Shown here piece by piece: positions 22,855-35,305 of a DNA stretch of 64,000 nucleotides. The notes under the pieces are model-generated. The model saw only the letters and a program-made list of their open reading frames with translations, was not told the DNA's origin and did not search any database. A program made the position numbers and the translations under genes. Position 1 is the first letter of the stretch; every line of letters starts with the position of its first letter. This stretch comes from Marsupella aquatica (taxonomy: Eukaryota; Marchantiophyta): contig OZ316897.1 of the NCBI GenBank assembly GCA_973895155.1, positions 22,382,001 through 22,446,000 on the forward strand. The letters are read 5' to 3'.

Positions 22855-22885
22855 TTTAGGGTTTAGGGTTTAAACCCTAAACCCT
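22855..22885. repeat. Head-to-head telomere-type repeat palindrome
   Basis: Two TTTAGGG units run into TTT and are then mirrored by two AAACCCT units, with 14-bp arms perfectly complementary around TTT/AAA. TTTAGGG is the common plant telomere unit. The inverted arrangement could be a relic of end joining or double-strand break repair. AAACCCTA is also the telo-box found in plant promoters, so a regulatory role is possible but unsupported. Confidence 0.9.
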
Positions 22886-25368
22886 GATGTACTTCTAAGT
22901 ATGTGCAAGATTACATAATTGCAGGATAGGGCAGTTTGAGCACTCAGAGAAACATCTTTCACAAAATATAAATGTTCATTGGTACTCATAGGCAATGGAG
23001 CTGCTCATGCCCACAATACTCAGGAAGTTCTTTACAAAGGAGAAATGTACTCCCCAAAAAGTGGTAATTTGCAGCTCATGTCCAAATTACTCAGAGCATC
23101 TTCCACAAAAAAGAGAAACGTCCATTGCTCATTGGCCACCATATCTGATCAGTTTTGTACTCGTGGACAACGGAGCAAAGGATGTCAGAAAAATCTATAG
23201 CTTAGTCATATAATAGATCTGACATAAGAGAAGATGTTACCATGACAGAAACTGAATTGAAACAAATGTGGCAAAGTTATCCAAAATAAATGTACAAGTC
23301 AGCCAAACCAACATTTTACTATTGGTCAGCGCGCCCGCAAAAAAGACTTGGGAGTCATTCTCAAAAGTGAAAAGTCACGCAAAAGCAACCAATCAGTGTG
23401 GATTTAGGATGTAAAGTGAGACAGAAGGTCTATTCATTACTCCTGCTACACTATTACACACGGGCAAAAAAACCAACATTGGAACGGTGCACCTGAAAAG
23501 TGTGGACTCTCATTATTACAAGGAGCAACTCTGATATGAAATTTGTCTGTTTGATGTTCGCCAGGCGATTCAATCACAGCTGTGTTTCATTCATTCATTC
23601 TACAGTCCATCCCCACCTATTTATCGATGCAGAAAAGGGTGTTTCTATGGTTCTGTTTTGCCTAATTTTGCTGTTATCCAACCGTCCCACATCATACCGT
23701 TATTTGCCATCTGTGGTCTCCAGTGCGATGGAAAATTATTGGAACTAGCCTGAATAGAATGAAAACAAAAAAAAATTGAAGAAAAAAAACCAGAAATTTA
23801 TACTATTTTCCGTTATCTTTGCATACCTATTTTTTTGGCACCTTTGAGATTTGTCTTACTCATAGTCATTATACATTTTGTCATTATTTGAGTTACGGTC
23901 TAAAGACATCACTCTAGACTGTAGCCCTTAAAAGTAGCTTCTGTTTGCAATTATATAGTAAAATGCTCACATTTCACGCATGTGCAATATTTTTGTTGTT
24001 CATTTTCTCGTTCACACAAGTGGAAACTATCTGCTCTGGATGTTGGATTTTGAAGTGCTAGCCATCGCCACGCAAATTGCTGCAGGGACGGGTGTAACTT
24101 GCGTGAGAGCGGCAAGGAGGACAAAAATCTCAAAGGTGAAGAGACAAACAAAAATGCTATTTGAAGTTGACAGAAAATCAAATAAATGCACATGGACATT
24201 GCACTTCCAACGCATGAAGCTGGGGCAATTGGCAGCAATCACACACTCGCAACAAATGGAATGAATGAATAAGCTGTCCCAAGAAAATACTACTGTACGT
24301 TCCACTTTGAGGGAATTTCAGTAATCTATAGTAGAGTATACTACACTTCAGCGCTGCCGACTGGAATTCGCTAGGGTCGCACACTACGGTAACTCTCCTC
24401 GGATTCATGACTTTGTGGTAGCTCATTTGAGTGGAGACTCATAGGTCTGGGTTAAATCTTCCCTTTCTATGGGGTTTCACAGATTTCCCTTTTAAAAATT
24501 AAAAAAAAACTCTCATCAGACTCATGTTGGAAAAATCTCCAAATCTCGCATATGTACTCCACCAAACTGCTTGTAAGTTTTTAACATAATTTGACTCTGC
24601 CTCACCTCAATTTGTTGCTGCATTAAAATTGTGTGCAGTTGGTATTATGCAATAACTTTCACCACGTACACATATATGTAGAAATCAAAGGAAGGAGAGG
24701 GAGGCATGAGGAACCCAGGGACTCAGGAAGGGAGATGTATCCCCTTATGTGAGGAAGCAATGAGGCAGGGTAGATCAAGACCGACATAGTGGGCTGGGGG
24801 AGGAAGGGAAAGTGTGTGACTGAGTGAGTGCTGATGTGGTAGTGTGCACATCACATATAAAATGGAACGAGTCGACATGCACACAATTGAGCTCAACCAA
24901 GCTCGTGCAGTATGTAGCCGAGCCAAAAGTCTGGAAGAGCCCCCAGAACCCTTATGCACAATTGTTATATTCTTCATTTTCCTCCTCAGGCACCAGTCTC
25001 CCTGGTCCGGGCGATGATGATCATAACAATCAAACAACATTGGATCTACCTTGATCTTTTCCTTCATTCGATACTAGTCCTGATTATGTGTGCTTCACAC
25101 ATGACACATTCTTTCTCCCAAAAACATGATTGTGTATTTCCATCCGTTGTTAGTCCTTACATCCCTTTTGCAGTTTTGCCCAAGAAAAACCCAGTGGTTG
25201 CCTCCTCCCATGCTTGTGGTGTCCTGGTAATTTGCACATAAGAAACCTACAGCCAGTTTCACTTAGAGTAATGCTCAATGATTCAAACAAAATATTTGGG
25301 TTTATTATGGTATGGAATGACATAGTACACCATATACTCTCACAATTTGATGTGCAATTACAAGAACA
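22886..25368. other. Intergenic, nothing recognised
   Basis: No gene, RNA or recognisable element. Frames near 23951-24305 on both strands are open but share no family motif. Confidence 0.4.
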
Positions 25369-25420
25369 CATAATTATGACCATGTGTCTGTTTAGAACAC
25401 ATGGTCATAATTATGGTTCT
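25364..25420. repeat. Perfect 19-bp inverted repeat (hairpin)
   Basis: The arm CATAATTATGACCATGTGT at 25369-25387 is exactly reverse-complemented at 25397-25415, with a 9-nt loop. With one bulge the stem extends by AGAAC/GTTCT. A third partial copy, 'aaatgaccatgtgtctg', follows at about 25432. The stem is too short for a typical plant microRNA precursor. It may be a foldback element core. Confidence 0.9.
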
Positions 25421-26775
25421 AAAAACTTTAAATGACCATGTGTCTGACCCCTAAAAACTTTAAATAAAGTATTTTTACAATTAAATAGGCCTATGTGCAA
25501 GTCAACACTAAAACCACTCACATCCAGAACTGTTTGGTATTCTTCAATACAGAGTGAGTTGGAGACAAGGGTAATCTTCATGATCTAGATAACTAAGAGA
25601 AGATTTGTTCAATCACTCTCAACTGAAACTTGTTGATGTTGTTGAAAGGAGACAAACACGGTAGAAACCAAACACTATCACATGCAATCCCATTCCTTTT
25701 TTCTGGTGGTCTGTTTACCACATGTTGTTTTGGAAGGCTTTGGGAAACAGACCATGAGACAATTCATTCTGGCAGAACATTCTCCCTACAGTAGCTATTA
25801 GATTATGGTCACATTTTTCTCCTAACCAACAGATGGACCTGAAGGTGCCCCTATGCACTTTTTCCATCCCCAACCCGTCACTCTCCCCTAGCTCGCACGT
25901 TCATTGAGATCCACTTCCAGTGATGTCCTGTTCCCTGACCATCTCACTTGTGTTGACAATACATTCTCACCTTCATCTCACTCAACATCACCTACTATCC
26001 ACTGCACTCTGAGGCATAGATGTACAGTGGGCGAGTTAAATATAATAGAAGTGACCTTGGAGACTGTTTCTTCCAAATAATCTTTACTACTTTGGCCATA
26101 GCTGAGCTCACAACACCTGGCTAACTTTGCACAATGCATAGAAACAGATGGCAGCCGGTGATCAAAGGATAACATTGTAGGTCAGGTCTCAGGAGTCATC
26201 ATTTGGTGACGCGCCTAACCTCCATAGTCATTTGCAGCTAAAAGCGAAATTTGATCCTGAGATCGAGGCTCCAAGACAACATTATGATTAGTCTTCTAGG
26301 TGGCTGGCAGACATAAAAATTTGCCATTTCACTGAAACACTTCTGTTAGTTGAGCGGAGGAACGAACACTTCTACACAGAATCCTATGAGTTCCCCAATC
26401 AATTCAAAGAATTTTCTACTAAAAGGTGTGGCAGGAGGGCTTTCTTCGCAACTTGCATGGTACGTCCCTCAAATACAATATGTCAAGGAATAAAGGTAAC
26501 GAGTGGGGACGCTTGACTTTTCCTTCCTAAGGTAAATGGAAGTAGTACCATCTACGACAAGCACAGGCGTAGTGCATTCAAGTGATTTCCTTATAGTACC
26601 CTGTGGTGCTATTATATCAGTATTCTCTTATATATTCTGTATCCGAGAGCATTTATAGAAGAATGGGTTGGGGGTAGTTGCATGGCCTTGGCTGTCCACC
26701 TGGGTTTTCCTCCAATTCTTTTGTCCCACGACCCCACTCCAAAAGCAACAACACAATTTCCAACATGCTGCTAGG
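25421..26775. other. Intergenic, nothing recognised
   Basis: Nothing supported. CTACAGTAG occurs at 25786-25794. Confidence 0.45.
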
Positions 26776-27010
26776 ACTGACAAAGGGACCATAGCAAACC
26801 CAAGAGCCATAATATACGAGTATCATTTGTTTAAAAGGATGGCTTGAACAATCTGCTCTGTCACTCTGGTGGCAAAATAATGTTGTCTCACAGCTCATAC
26901 TGACAAAGGGACCATATCAAAACTAAGAGCCATGATATGCGAGCATCATTTCTTGAAAAGGTTGGCTTGAACAATCTGCTCAGTCTCGTGGCAAGATATG
27001 TGGCATTCAT
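26776..27010. repeat. Two-copy tandem repeat, period 123 bp
   Basis: 'actgacaaagggaccata' starts at 26776 and 26899. Both copies continue 'aagagccat.atat.cga', 'atcattt', 'aaaagg.tggcttgaacaa' and 'tctgctc'. They diverge by scattered substitutions, so the duplication is not recent. Confidence 0.88.
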
Positions 27011-28654
27011 TTAAATGGACAGCTTGAATCGTGTAGAAATGCAGCGCTGACAATAATTAGTATTGGAACCAAAGCCCTACTCAAGCTCAATCACCTTTGA
27101 CTCCAGCTGCCTGATATAATAGCAAAGTGGATCAGATGAAACTTTCAAAACCAAACAGAGTAATGGTGAACTGGATGCACAATGAATCTCCTCTTTGAGT
27201 GTAGGATAGGCAGCACTGATGAGAGTCATAAGCCCATGGTCAGCTGGCTGGGACAATGTAAAAGGCATAAAGCTGATATGTTTTGATACTTCTGAATATG
27301 AGTCTCTAGAGACTCATGTTCCTCTCCCTCCCTTCAGACTCCTGTGGGTTGGGCGGCAACTAAAACATGTCCTTCCAGGTTCTGCTTCACTATCCCCAGC
27401 CTTTGCTCCTCACAGACACTTGGATTCTCCCCTGTGACCTAGTAGTTTTCCATGCCAGTGGACAGACACAAAAAAAAAAGGTGGAAGTAAGCCATCACTA
27501 GCTACTGAATCATTCAAAGGTTACCCTAGGTCTGTTTGTGCAGCTTCTGGCACCATGGCGTTTGGTTGGCGTGTGCTCTGGCCCCTGGGTTTGCTTTTCT
27601 CTGTTCCCCACTTGTCTTCGCCTTGGAGGTCTTTGCACCATCACCTTTATAAAAACCCCAAAAGTGTAATATTGAGGGGAAATACTAGTATTGCACTAAA
27701 TTCACCTTTTCATGCAAACTGGACAGGGTAGGCCTTTATCTTCTTGAGACATGTCAATTTTTTAATGCGTGTCAATCTCAGCCCACGTGGGAAAAGCACC
27801 GATTGGATGAAAGCAACAAGGGATCCCCCCTAAGCTGCAATAAAGTACGATGTTACAAAAGAATTTAGAAAAGGACTCCAAGTGACTAGGCTGCCCCCCT
27901 TAATTTAGACAAACTTATGTAGAGGGAATGGGAAAAAGCCCCCTTTTGCAGTTTGCATCCAACATTTGCCCAAACAAGCAGATAGACTTTTACAACCCCA
28001 TAGGACTTTGAACAACTGTTTATACATGCTCCAATAGTATCGTTTATAACTTCTCGACAGTATGTTTTTTATGTACATTCCTATTTTTCTGCAAGGTTAG
28101 TGATTGCATATGGGTTGTGCTGGACAACCTTAGATTCTATGGGAGCATCATCTTCCTGTGGGGTGTTGTAGCAGCTGACTAATAGTCAGAAGAAGTTTGT
28201 ACTTGATAACTTCTGCTCACCTATCATCCCGTACATCTGTAGATGACCGTCTACAGTAAGTTGTTGTTGTCCCTCATTTTCTTTCTTTTTATGAGCTCTA
28301 AAGGGTCGCTATGGAACCTTATGCTCAGATCGGATTCCTTATCATTATACAGTAGTTTGCATGGGATCTCTGGATATGTGCCTTTTGACTAAGATGACAC
28401 GAGTTTAGTGTCACACACGTTTTCTCTCACACAAATTCATGTTTGGACCATATCCCCGTCCCCATACCCATCATCATCATTTTGGGGAATCTATGCTTGT
28501 GTCATTCCTTGTCAACAAGTGACCCAAATCCCGACCTCAATTTGATTCAAAATTTCTCACCGTCACGGCTTTGTCATCCTCCCAAAGGTGGCTGAAGGCA
28601 AAATCTAGGCGTTTGATTCAAGGCTTTTTTTTGTTGATAAATTCTAAGAGTGGA
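27011..28654. other. Intergenic, nothing recognised
   Basis: No supported gene or mobile element. Confidence 0.45.
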
Positions 28655-28920
28655 CACTGTTCACCTTTATAGTGTTATTCACACTAATTAGAGGCCATAC
28701 ATTTTTGGGATCTACTCATGAAGTTGTGTTACTTTTGAACTCAAGATCATTTCATTTTTGTTGTTGCTAGCACTTTAAACACAAGTGGAGAAAATTATTT
28801 TAAAAACTTGACAAGAATGAGTGTTACTTTGGACTCAAGGTTATGACCAAAATTAGTGTTACCATAACTAATTTGGTAGTAATTCTAATTTTTACATAAC
28901 ACTCATCAGGGTGGACAGTA
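28655..28920. mobile_element. Small TIR element (MITE-like)
   Basis: The left end 'actgttcacctttatagtgt' and the reverse complement of the right end 'actgtccaccctgatgagtg' form imperfect terminal inverted repeats continuing 'ttat' and 'attaga'. The element is about 265 bp and non-coding. I could not find a convincing target-site duplication, so the superfamily is open. A truncated relative lies at 3733-3945. Confidence 0.6.
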
Positions 28921-30079
28921 GGTCATCATGAAGTTATTACACATGTCTATCCTTGGTGTGTTTTCTACAATCCATATTTCACGCACTCCAGAAAGAACCA
29001 GGTATGAAAGAATGAACTGGACCCAATGGGGGAAAGACTTACTTCACACATGTAGAAAACTAGCCCTAATATGCATACCAAGACTCTCATGCTTACTCAT
29101 AAAATTTATCTTAATCTCAAATTGTTTTGTCACTAGAGAAATTACAGCCTATGGTTTCACTCTATGGTAGGTCATGAATGGTAAACTTTGGTTGCAAATT
29201 ATAGTATAGATGTTTTGATACACAAGTTGGTATAACACACAAGTGAGTTTTTAAAATGCAGTAAGTGGTAATAGGACCCTTAGCTGGACGTTGCGTAGCC
29301 ACACTCTAGTTATGGCTAAATGAGAGCTTGCAATTCAGGCGGGCTTGCCTGCTGTGCAAAGAGCATGTCTGAGGAGGACCTTCACGCTTGCAAGGCCAAT
29401 AGTCTGAGCAGGACGAACAACTTTGATAGTAAAGGTAACAACTTCCATAGCCTGCTCTGGAGCTCAAACCCCCATAAATTGTCAACTCGAGGTTCAGGAT
29501 CCTTTGCATTGTATCCATTGACCTCGATCGAATAAAACTCCTATCTCAAATTGGTGCCCTCAATAGACTTGTATATGATGTGCCCAGATAGGGGTGACTT
29601 AATTGATATTGAGGCGTGGAGCCAGGGTGTCGAGGGTATTCACTTGAACTGCGTACTAGTAAGGATTCAACTTATACTGCCAGATTGTCTTTGGGATGTG
29701 CGTAGTAGCTTTGACTCACTGGCTTTTCTCCTGAAGCATAATGAGCCAACTTTGAGTTCACAACACTGCCCTGTGGCCTCAACCAGAGTATCATCCATTA
29801 ATCTATGTTAGTGCAAGAATTAAAGGTTTCTCAATTCGATGTTAGTTTTTTATTATGCAACACTTATAAGGTTCTCAATAATCTCCTCTCTGAATTGGTT
29901 TCTGGCATTCGCAACGGATTACTCAAAGCCAACTGGAGTCCATTGAACAAGTCCATTGGGGGACTTTGGGTCCAGAATGTAAGTTAAGGCGTTAGAGGCA
30001 CGAAAAACACCCTTTTTCCTCGTTTTGCCATTAGAAGGAATTGTTTAATAATTTTTGGCAATCAACTTTGCGGGCAGCA
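28921..30079. other. Intergenic, nothing recognised
   Basis: No supported gene or element on either strand. Confidence 0.45.
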
Positions 30080-31040
30080 GAAACGGTCGCGTCTTTCCTT
30101 TTCTCCGTCGACGTAAGCAAATCGCAGAATCGGGTGGGTGCCCGTCTGTACCTGAGCTACAGTAGTTTGCGGGCAGCCCGAGAATGTCATTCCTCACTCT
30201 AGCGCTGGACAGCACACACTGCGGACAGATACAAAACTATAGTTAATAGTTTTCTCCTCGCACGGGACCGATGGGCAGGGCAGGTCTTTCCCAATTTTGG
30301 ACGGGGCAGGCGACATCCCTTCCCGAGTTCCGAGCCACCCGCTACAGTCGCCTACAGCCACCCAGAAAAAAGCCCGTGCAAACTTTTTTGGTTCTTCCGG
30401 ACAGTCCAGCCTTTTACTTTTTCCCGGGTTTCATTAAAAAAAAAACATCTTTCCCACAGCCCTTTCTCTTTTGTCCCAAAAAAGCAGAATGCAAGCCCGC
30501 CAGTCGTATTGTACGGTACATTTGTTTTCCTCGTAATGCATAATACGGTACAACCCTGGACGAAACGCGTTAGCAGAGCTGAGCCCCTGACCCGATCGCT
30601 GGCGGCCTGACTGCCCGACCGACCGACTGAGATTGGGCGCGTGGGCGGGCAGAGGGGCAGGGTGCCTGATTAGGCTGGCGGGCGGCTGGTAAGTCAACGA
30701 ACCAATCCTCTGCTCTCCACCGATCGGGGAGCACACAATGCCAGCCCGTCTTTTCCTGCCCACCGGGTGCCGTACGATCTACAGATTTAGATATATCGCG
30801 AATCCCGGTCGTCGGGCATTCACTGACCGCCTGCCCGCGGGCCGGTTGAAAACCCAATGGGAGCGGGCCCCGGCCCCGGCCTTCAGTTGTGGTACAGCTT
30901 CGGGACAGCTCCGTCGAGTCCGGAGGGCGAGGAACTGCTCCGATCTTCTTACCCCCCGGCACCCCCGGGCAGGAAGCGACTGCGCAAGGACGGAAGAGAG
31001 GCATTTCTATGTACGGAGGACCAGACCAAGCTCAATCTCA
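30080..31040. other. GC-rich island of unknown function
   Basis: This stretch is clearly richer in G+C and CpG than its surroundings, with repeated CGGGCAG/CTGCCCG words and CTACAGTAG at 30157-30165. Frames of 90-145 codons are open on both strands, as expected by chance in GC-rich DNA, and none shows a family motif. It could be the promoter of an unseen transcript or an unmethylated remnant. No gene is called. Confidence 0.4.
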
Positions 31041-31264
31041 ATTATTGGACAATGCCACAAATAATGTCTTTTAACAACTACAAATCCATTGTCAACACCA
31101 ATAATTCATTGATTTACAGCAAGATTAGTATATTATAAAGCATTGCGAAGTCTAAGAAACAAAGGTTAAAATGCTATCACTTGTGTAAGTTTCAGTAATT
31201 AATTAATTTTTTTGTAAACTGATAAATCTACGTTTCCGCTTTAGGATTAGTTTTTTTCCCGCTT

Positions 31265-31540
31265 AGGGATTAGGTTTAAAAACTTATGGGGCAATTTCAT
31301 GAAAATTATTTCACTAGGGGATTTTCTTGGAACTGAGAGAGATCCAGGTTCAATCTAGGGGTGTGGAGTGTATATGTGTGTGGGAGGGATGGGTTTTGTG
31401 GATAGTGGATTGGAGTTCTTATTATCTGCTTGGCCCCTGGTTACCCACTTTGTGGCCCTGATGTAATCCTCTCTCCTTCCTGATGCGGGTCCCTGTAGGA
31501 TCCGTTGAGGCTCACCCTGGTCTGGGTTCCTTACAGAAAA
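31265..31540 (+). mobile_element. SINE-like repeat, copy 1
   Basis: It matches 35468-35700 (opposite strand) through ordered blocks: 'ggattaggt', 'ggaactga', 'atccaggttcaatct', 'gggttttgtggatagtggat', 'cactttgtggccctg', 'aatcctctctccttcctg', 'tgcgggtccct' and 'gggttcc.tacag'. 'GGTTCAATC' resembles a Pol III B box. Compared with copy 2, about 30 bp are inserted in the head. No target duplication was identified. Confidence 0.55.
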
Positions 31541-32727
31541 ATTATCACATTGAGATGGGGGTGTCTAATTGTATTTCTTCCCCATTTCAGTTCAAGACAA
31601 AAAAAATAAAAAGTTCTCTATATTTGAATAATGTTATTCTTTGTTTTTTTCTTTTTCTTTACATTTGATTAATTGACCCGTGAATCATTTGAGAATCCAC
31701 TAAACTGCTTGGAAAATGTAACGTAGGGACAATTTTGTTGTATTAATTTCATAATTTCTGACAACCTGTCGTCTGGATAATTCGAGACTGATCATTGAAT
31801 ATGCTTATGATCAAAACAAGTAACATACTATATATTGTTACATGACAAACGGTCACCGGTTGAATGCATTCTTTGCATTATGATAAATAAATAAACTTTA
31901 TATATAATTCTCTTAACAATCTGAGTGCTTTCAAATCAGAACTACAATAGTTTAATCCTCAATTATAATTATTATCAGAAGGCATGGAAAAAAGGAAAAA
32001 GTATGACAGGAAGCAGCGGGCAGCGAATGAAAGCGTATGGGGAAGGGCAGGGGCAGTACGCAGACATTCCAGGGAATAAAGAAAGAAGGACGCGGAGGGA
32101 ATAAGTTTTGTGGCGCGGGCCCCGAAAAGGGCGCAAAAAGAATGGGGTGAAGGAAATTGCATTTTCCTCGCGCGCAGGGAATGCGCGAGCGCATCGTACT
32201 ATTTATGCACCTTTTGTGAGATACTTGCCTTCCGTTTGGGCCTTCCCATTGGGCGACGAATTTATTGTGACATTGCTGCGAATGTACGAAAGGAGGGAAC
32301 ATTGGGACTCGGGCCCCGGTGGCGGGTCCCCACGTTTCCTCATTGTTTGCTTCGTCTTGGATGGGTCTAGTACCACCAGAGGAAACATTAAGTTTTGTCG
32401 TGTGGGGACTAAAACAATCATGTACCAATTGACCTACCACTAAATTCTTGACTTGTGCTCGTTTTGGGAAACGTTTGTAAGACGTTTTGTAACTTAGATT
32501 TGGTTATCTCGTCGTTCATGCTACTTTCTAAATTTCATCTCCCATGTCGTGAAAATACGTAAACCGTTCCTTGTTTCCAAACGAGGTAAGTTTTGACAAC
32601 AGCAGGCAAGTTATTTTCTGAAAGATTTTGTAAACTTGCGTGAAAACGGGCATGAATGCATTGTTTGCTGTGGCTCGGGATTCCTTGTCTTCTCTCTCCT
32701 CTCTGGATGGGGGATAAAGAATTTTTA
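31541..32727. other. Intergenic, nothing recognised
   Basis: The open frames around 31952-32443 show no domain that I recognise. No gene is called. Confidence 0.4.
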
Positions 32728-32965
32728 CAGAAAAGGCCAAATAGAATATAAAAGAACAAACAAAAGAGGTCCAAAATATGATATATACACATACTTTATA
32801 CAGAAAAAGGCCAAATAGAGTACAAAAGAATAAACAAGAGAGGTCCCAAGTGGACAAAACCAAACGCAAAAGAAGTGAGCAAAAGGAAACCCTAAAAACC
32901 AAGAAAGAGGAACTAAAAGAAGTGAACAAAAGGAAACCCCTAAAAACCAAAAAAGAGGAACTAAA
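32728..32965. repeat. Two adjacent A-rich tandem duplications
   Basis: 'aggccaaatagaatataaaa' type units occur at about 32732 and 32808 (period about 76). 'agaagtgagcaaaaggaaac' type units follow at 32871 and 32918 (period 47), each continuing 'cctaaaaaccaa' and 'gaggaactaaa'. Confidence 0.85.
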
Positions 32966-34420
32966 ACTACCGCAAATGGACCAAGGTCCTCATCATACCT
33001 AGCAAATGTGGCAACAAGCTAGTGGTCTACATCAAGTGTCGAAACTAGATCGGCAAGTGGGACAGGAATGTCCTCTAGGGGGGCTAGCCGTTGCGGAGTC
33101 ACACTAGCACCCACTGTCAGAGATCGACGATAGACGGCCCAAGCTTGAGCACGCTGTAAGGTGACTGAAATGCGTTGGCGTATAAAGAGGACTTTGAAGG
33201 CTAGTCAGCTTGCGGATGAAAAGGCGCCCATGAGACTCCCTAACTCATACTGAATTGGTGGACATCTGTTAGTGACGCGCTAGCAATCAGGTTTTCCTCC
33301 CTCCCAATACCCTTCCTCGGTGATAAGAATTCCTGTTTACTCAGAAATCCCAGACCCCCTTGAGGAGTGCCTACGCCTCTGTACACGACAACCTAGTAAT
33401 TGACCCCAGGGTGCTTCATTTTCACAACACTAGGAGAGGCTGCAGCAACCCAGGATAACACTACTCCTCATCACCACAAAGGATAGGCAATCTTTTGTGC
33501 AGTGCCATGCCTTCTCTTGCAGTTTCTTTCCTAAGTGACTTCTTTAGACAGCAGTTGTCAGTTGCAATATAGAGGGCTCCAGCATTCACTGGTGAGTAGA
33601 GAGTACCGAGGCTAGTCTAGATTTTTGGGCCTCGAAACAATTTCCTTCGTGTGAGCCCCCAGTGTCCTGAACTTTATCATGCTCTTTATTTAGTTTACTG
33701 CTGACTAGGGCCTTAGTTCCTTTTGGCTTTTTGCCTCTTTGATCTACCTGGGGTGTTTCATTAGTGAATACTGTTTACTCTGACCATTCTCACTTTTAAG
33801 ACTAAATAAACCTCTTATCCTGGTTGTTATTCACCTCCAAGCGGGCTCCAGTCACTGAACTAGGCAAAGAAAATAATACAAATTCCTAAGTAACTCCCTT
33901 AATCTGGACATTTGTTCTGGATTACCCTTAAGATTTCCAGAGAGATCCGAGAAAAAATTGTTATCTCAAAGGATGATGGGAATTATCTTACTAAAAGAAC
34001 ACTCACGTGGCACTCCTTGCTGACTAAATTTACTTCCATTTAAGTAAATATCTCAAGGCAAGAGTATTATTTCCGTCTTTTTGTTTTTCAATTCTAGAAA
34101 CAATATCTACATTGAAAGTCATTGATTACAGCAAAATCTTTAAAATATTGCTGAAGCTTACATGACAAAACTTAATTAAAGTTTCATAAGGTCACCATAA
34201 ATAATCTGTTAATGTAGCCAAAAATTTAATAAATTGTTTTTACGCCACTTGAGATGACACGAAGGTACTATTATAATAAGTAAGGCTCCATGTATCGACA
34301 TCGAACTGTACCGTATCTTGAAGTTACGATAATAAGTACAGTACAATGACAAAGATACGGTCAAGTATCTTGAAATTAGACGGTAATAATTGGGAATCAT
34401 TAGTTTCGGTCTAATCGAAT
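32966..34420. other. Intergenic; possible decayed coding patch near 33010-33210
   Basis: On the minus strand about 33010-33210 can be read as an open stretch (FKVLFIRQRISVTLQRAQ...) interrupted by a stop. It does not match a family I know. The rest shows nothing. Confidence 0.3.
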
Positions 34421-34424
34421 TTCT

Positions 34425-34640
34425 GTCCGACCGGGCAGCGAATAATAACTTCTAATAATATAGGACTGTACTCCTGCCTGTTATGTCTTGCCTCATTCTG
34501 AAAATAGAGTTGCTTTATTCCTATCCAGTTAACGACCTAATAATAACAACTAATAATACGCAGCGAAACATGGACAGGTATTTATTACGTCTTACCCTTA
34601 TCATGAAAATATATCCACAAAATCTTAGTTATACGAAAAG
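34425..34640. repeat. Imperfect duplication, period about 110 bp
   Basis: 'taataataacttctaataat', 'tgcctgttatgtcttgcctcat' and 'tgaaaata' blocks recur as 'taataataacaactaataat', 'caggtatttattacgtctta' and 'atgaaaata'. The copies are quite diverged. Confidence 0.5.
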
Positions 34641-34824
34641 ACACGTGCACATGGTGCTTCCTGAATTCCTTCTGAAATAGAGTATCCTTTAGGTGCATTC
34701 AATTATTGCTTTACAAATATTGCGGGTAGTTTCAATGTCCTTCAAAGCTTATCAATCTTCAATTTAATATACTAACGATAATGTACCAATGCTAATGGAG
34801 TGTTTAAAACAACTTTACACTCCC

Positions 34825-35125
34825 CACTGTCTTGTAAAGGGAGCTGAAGCGAGTGGTGCTAAAATAAATTACTAACACCCCACCTAAAAGTCACATGTTC
34901 TTTGGCTGCAGCCGTAATTGCTCTGACCATAGACCAACTAAAGAGGGGTATGTGTGTCCATTTTAATGTAAAAGACTCAAATAGAAATGCACCAAGCTGA
35001 TGAAGAGACCTCCGAGCGAAGAGGTCTAAAACTTGGGACAAAACTGTGTGCCACATAAATGTTTTGGAAACAGTTTAGAAGTATTGCCCCAACCACTTTG
35101 TAAAGTGAACAGCACTTGTTTGGTG
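34825..35125 (+). repeat. Dispersed repeat, copy B (pairs with 1505-1850)
   Basis: Same block order as copy A: 'gtcttgtaaag', 'gtggtgctaaaataaatta', 'aaagtcacatgttctttggct', 'gaggtctaaaacttggga', 'caaaactgtgtgccac' and 'ttgtaaagtg'. Element class unknown. Confidence 0.6.
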
Positions 35126-35305
35126 GGAAAGCATGGGATGGCAATCACACTAAGGCTTCTTTGCATGTCTTGAATACCCTTAGTAGAATTGTCAGGCTCC
35201 ATGAAGTTGTCAATGGCAGGTGTGGGCATTTTTGTGATGCTGGATTGTCCCCATGCTTGGATGTAAACTATGTGATAAGCGATGCCTGTTGTGTAGCAAT
35301 AAGTG

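Noticed and set aside
30434-31138. Several 90-145 codon frames in the GC-rich island
   Set aside because: They are open on both strands simultaneously with Arg/Pro-rich translations, which is expected from base composition.
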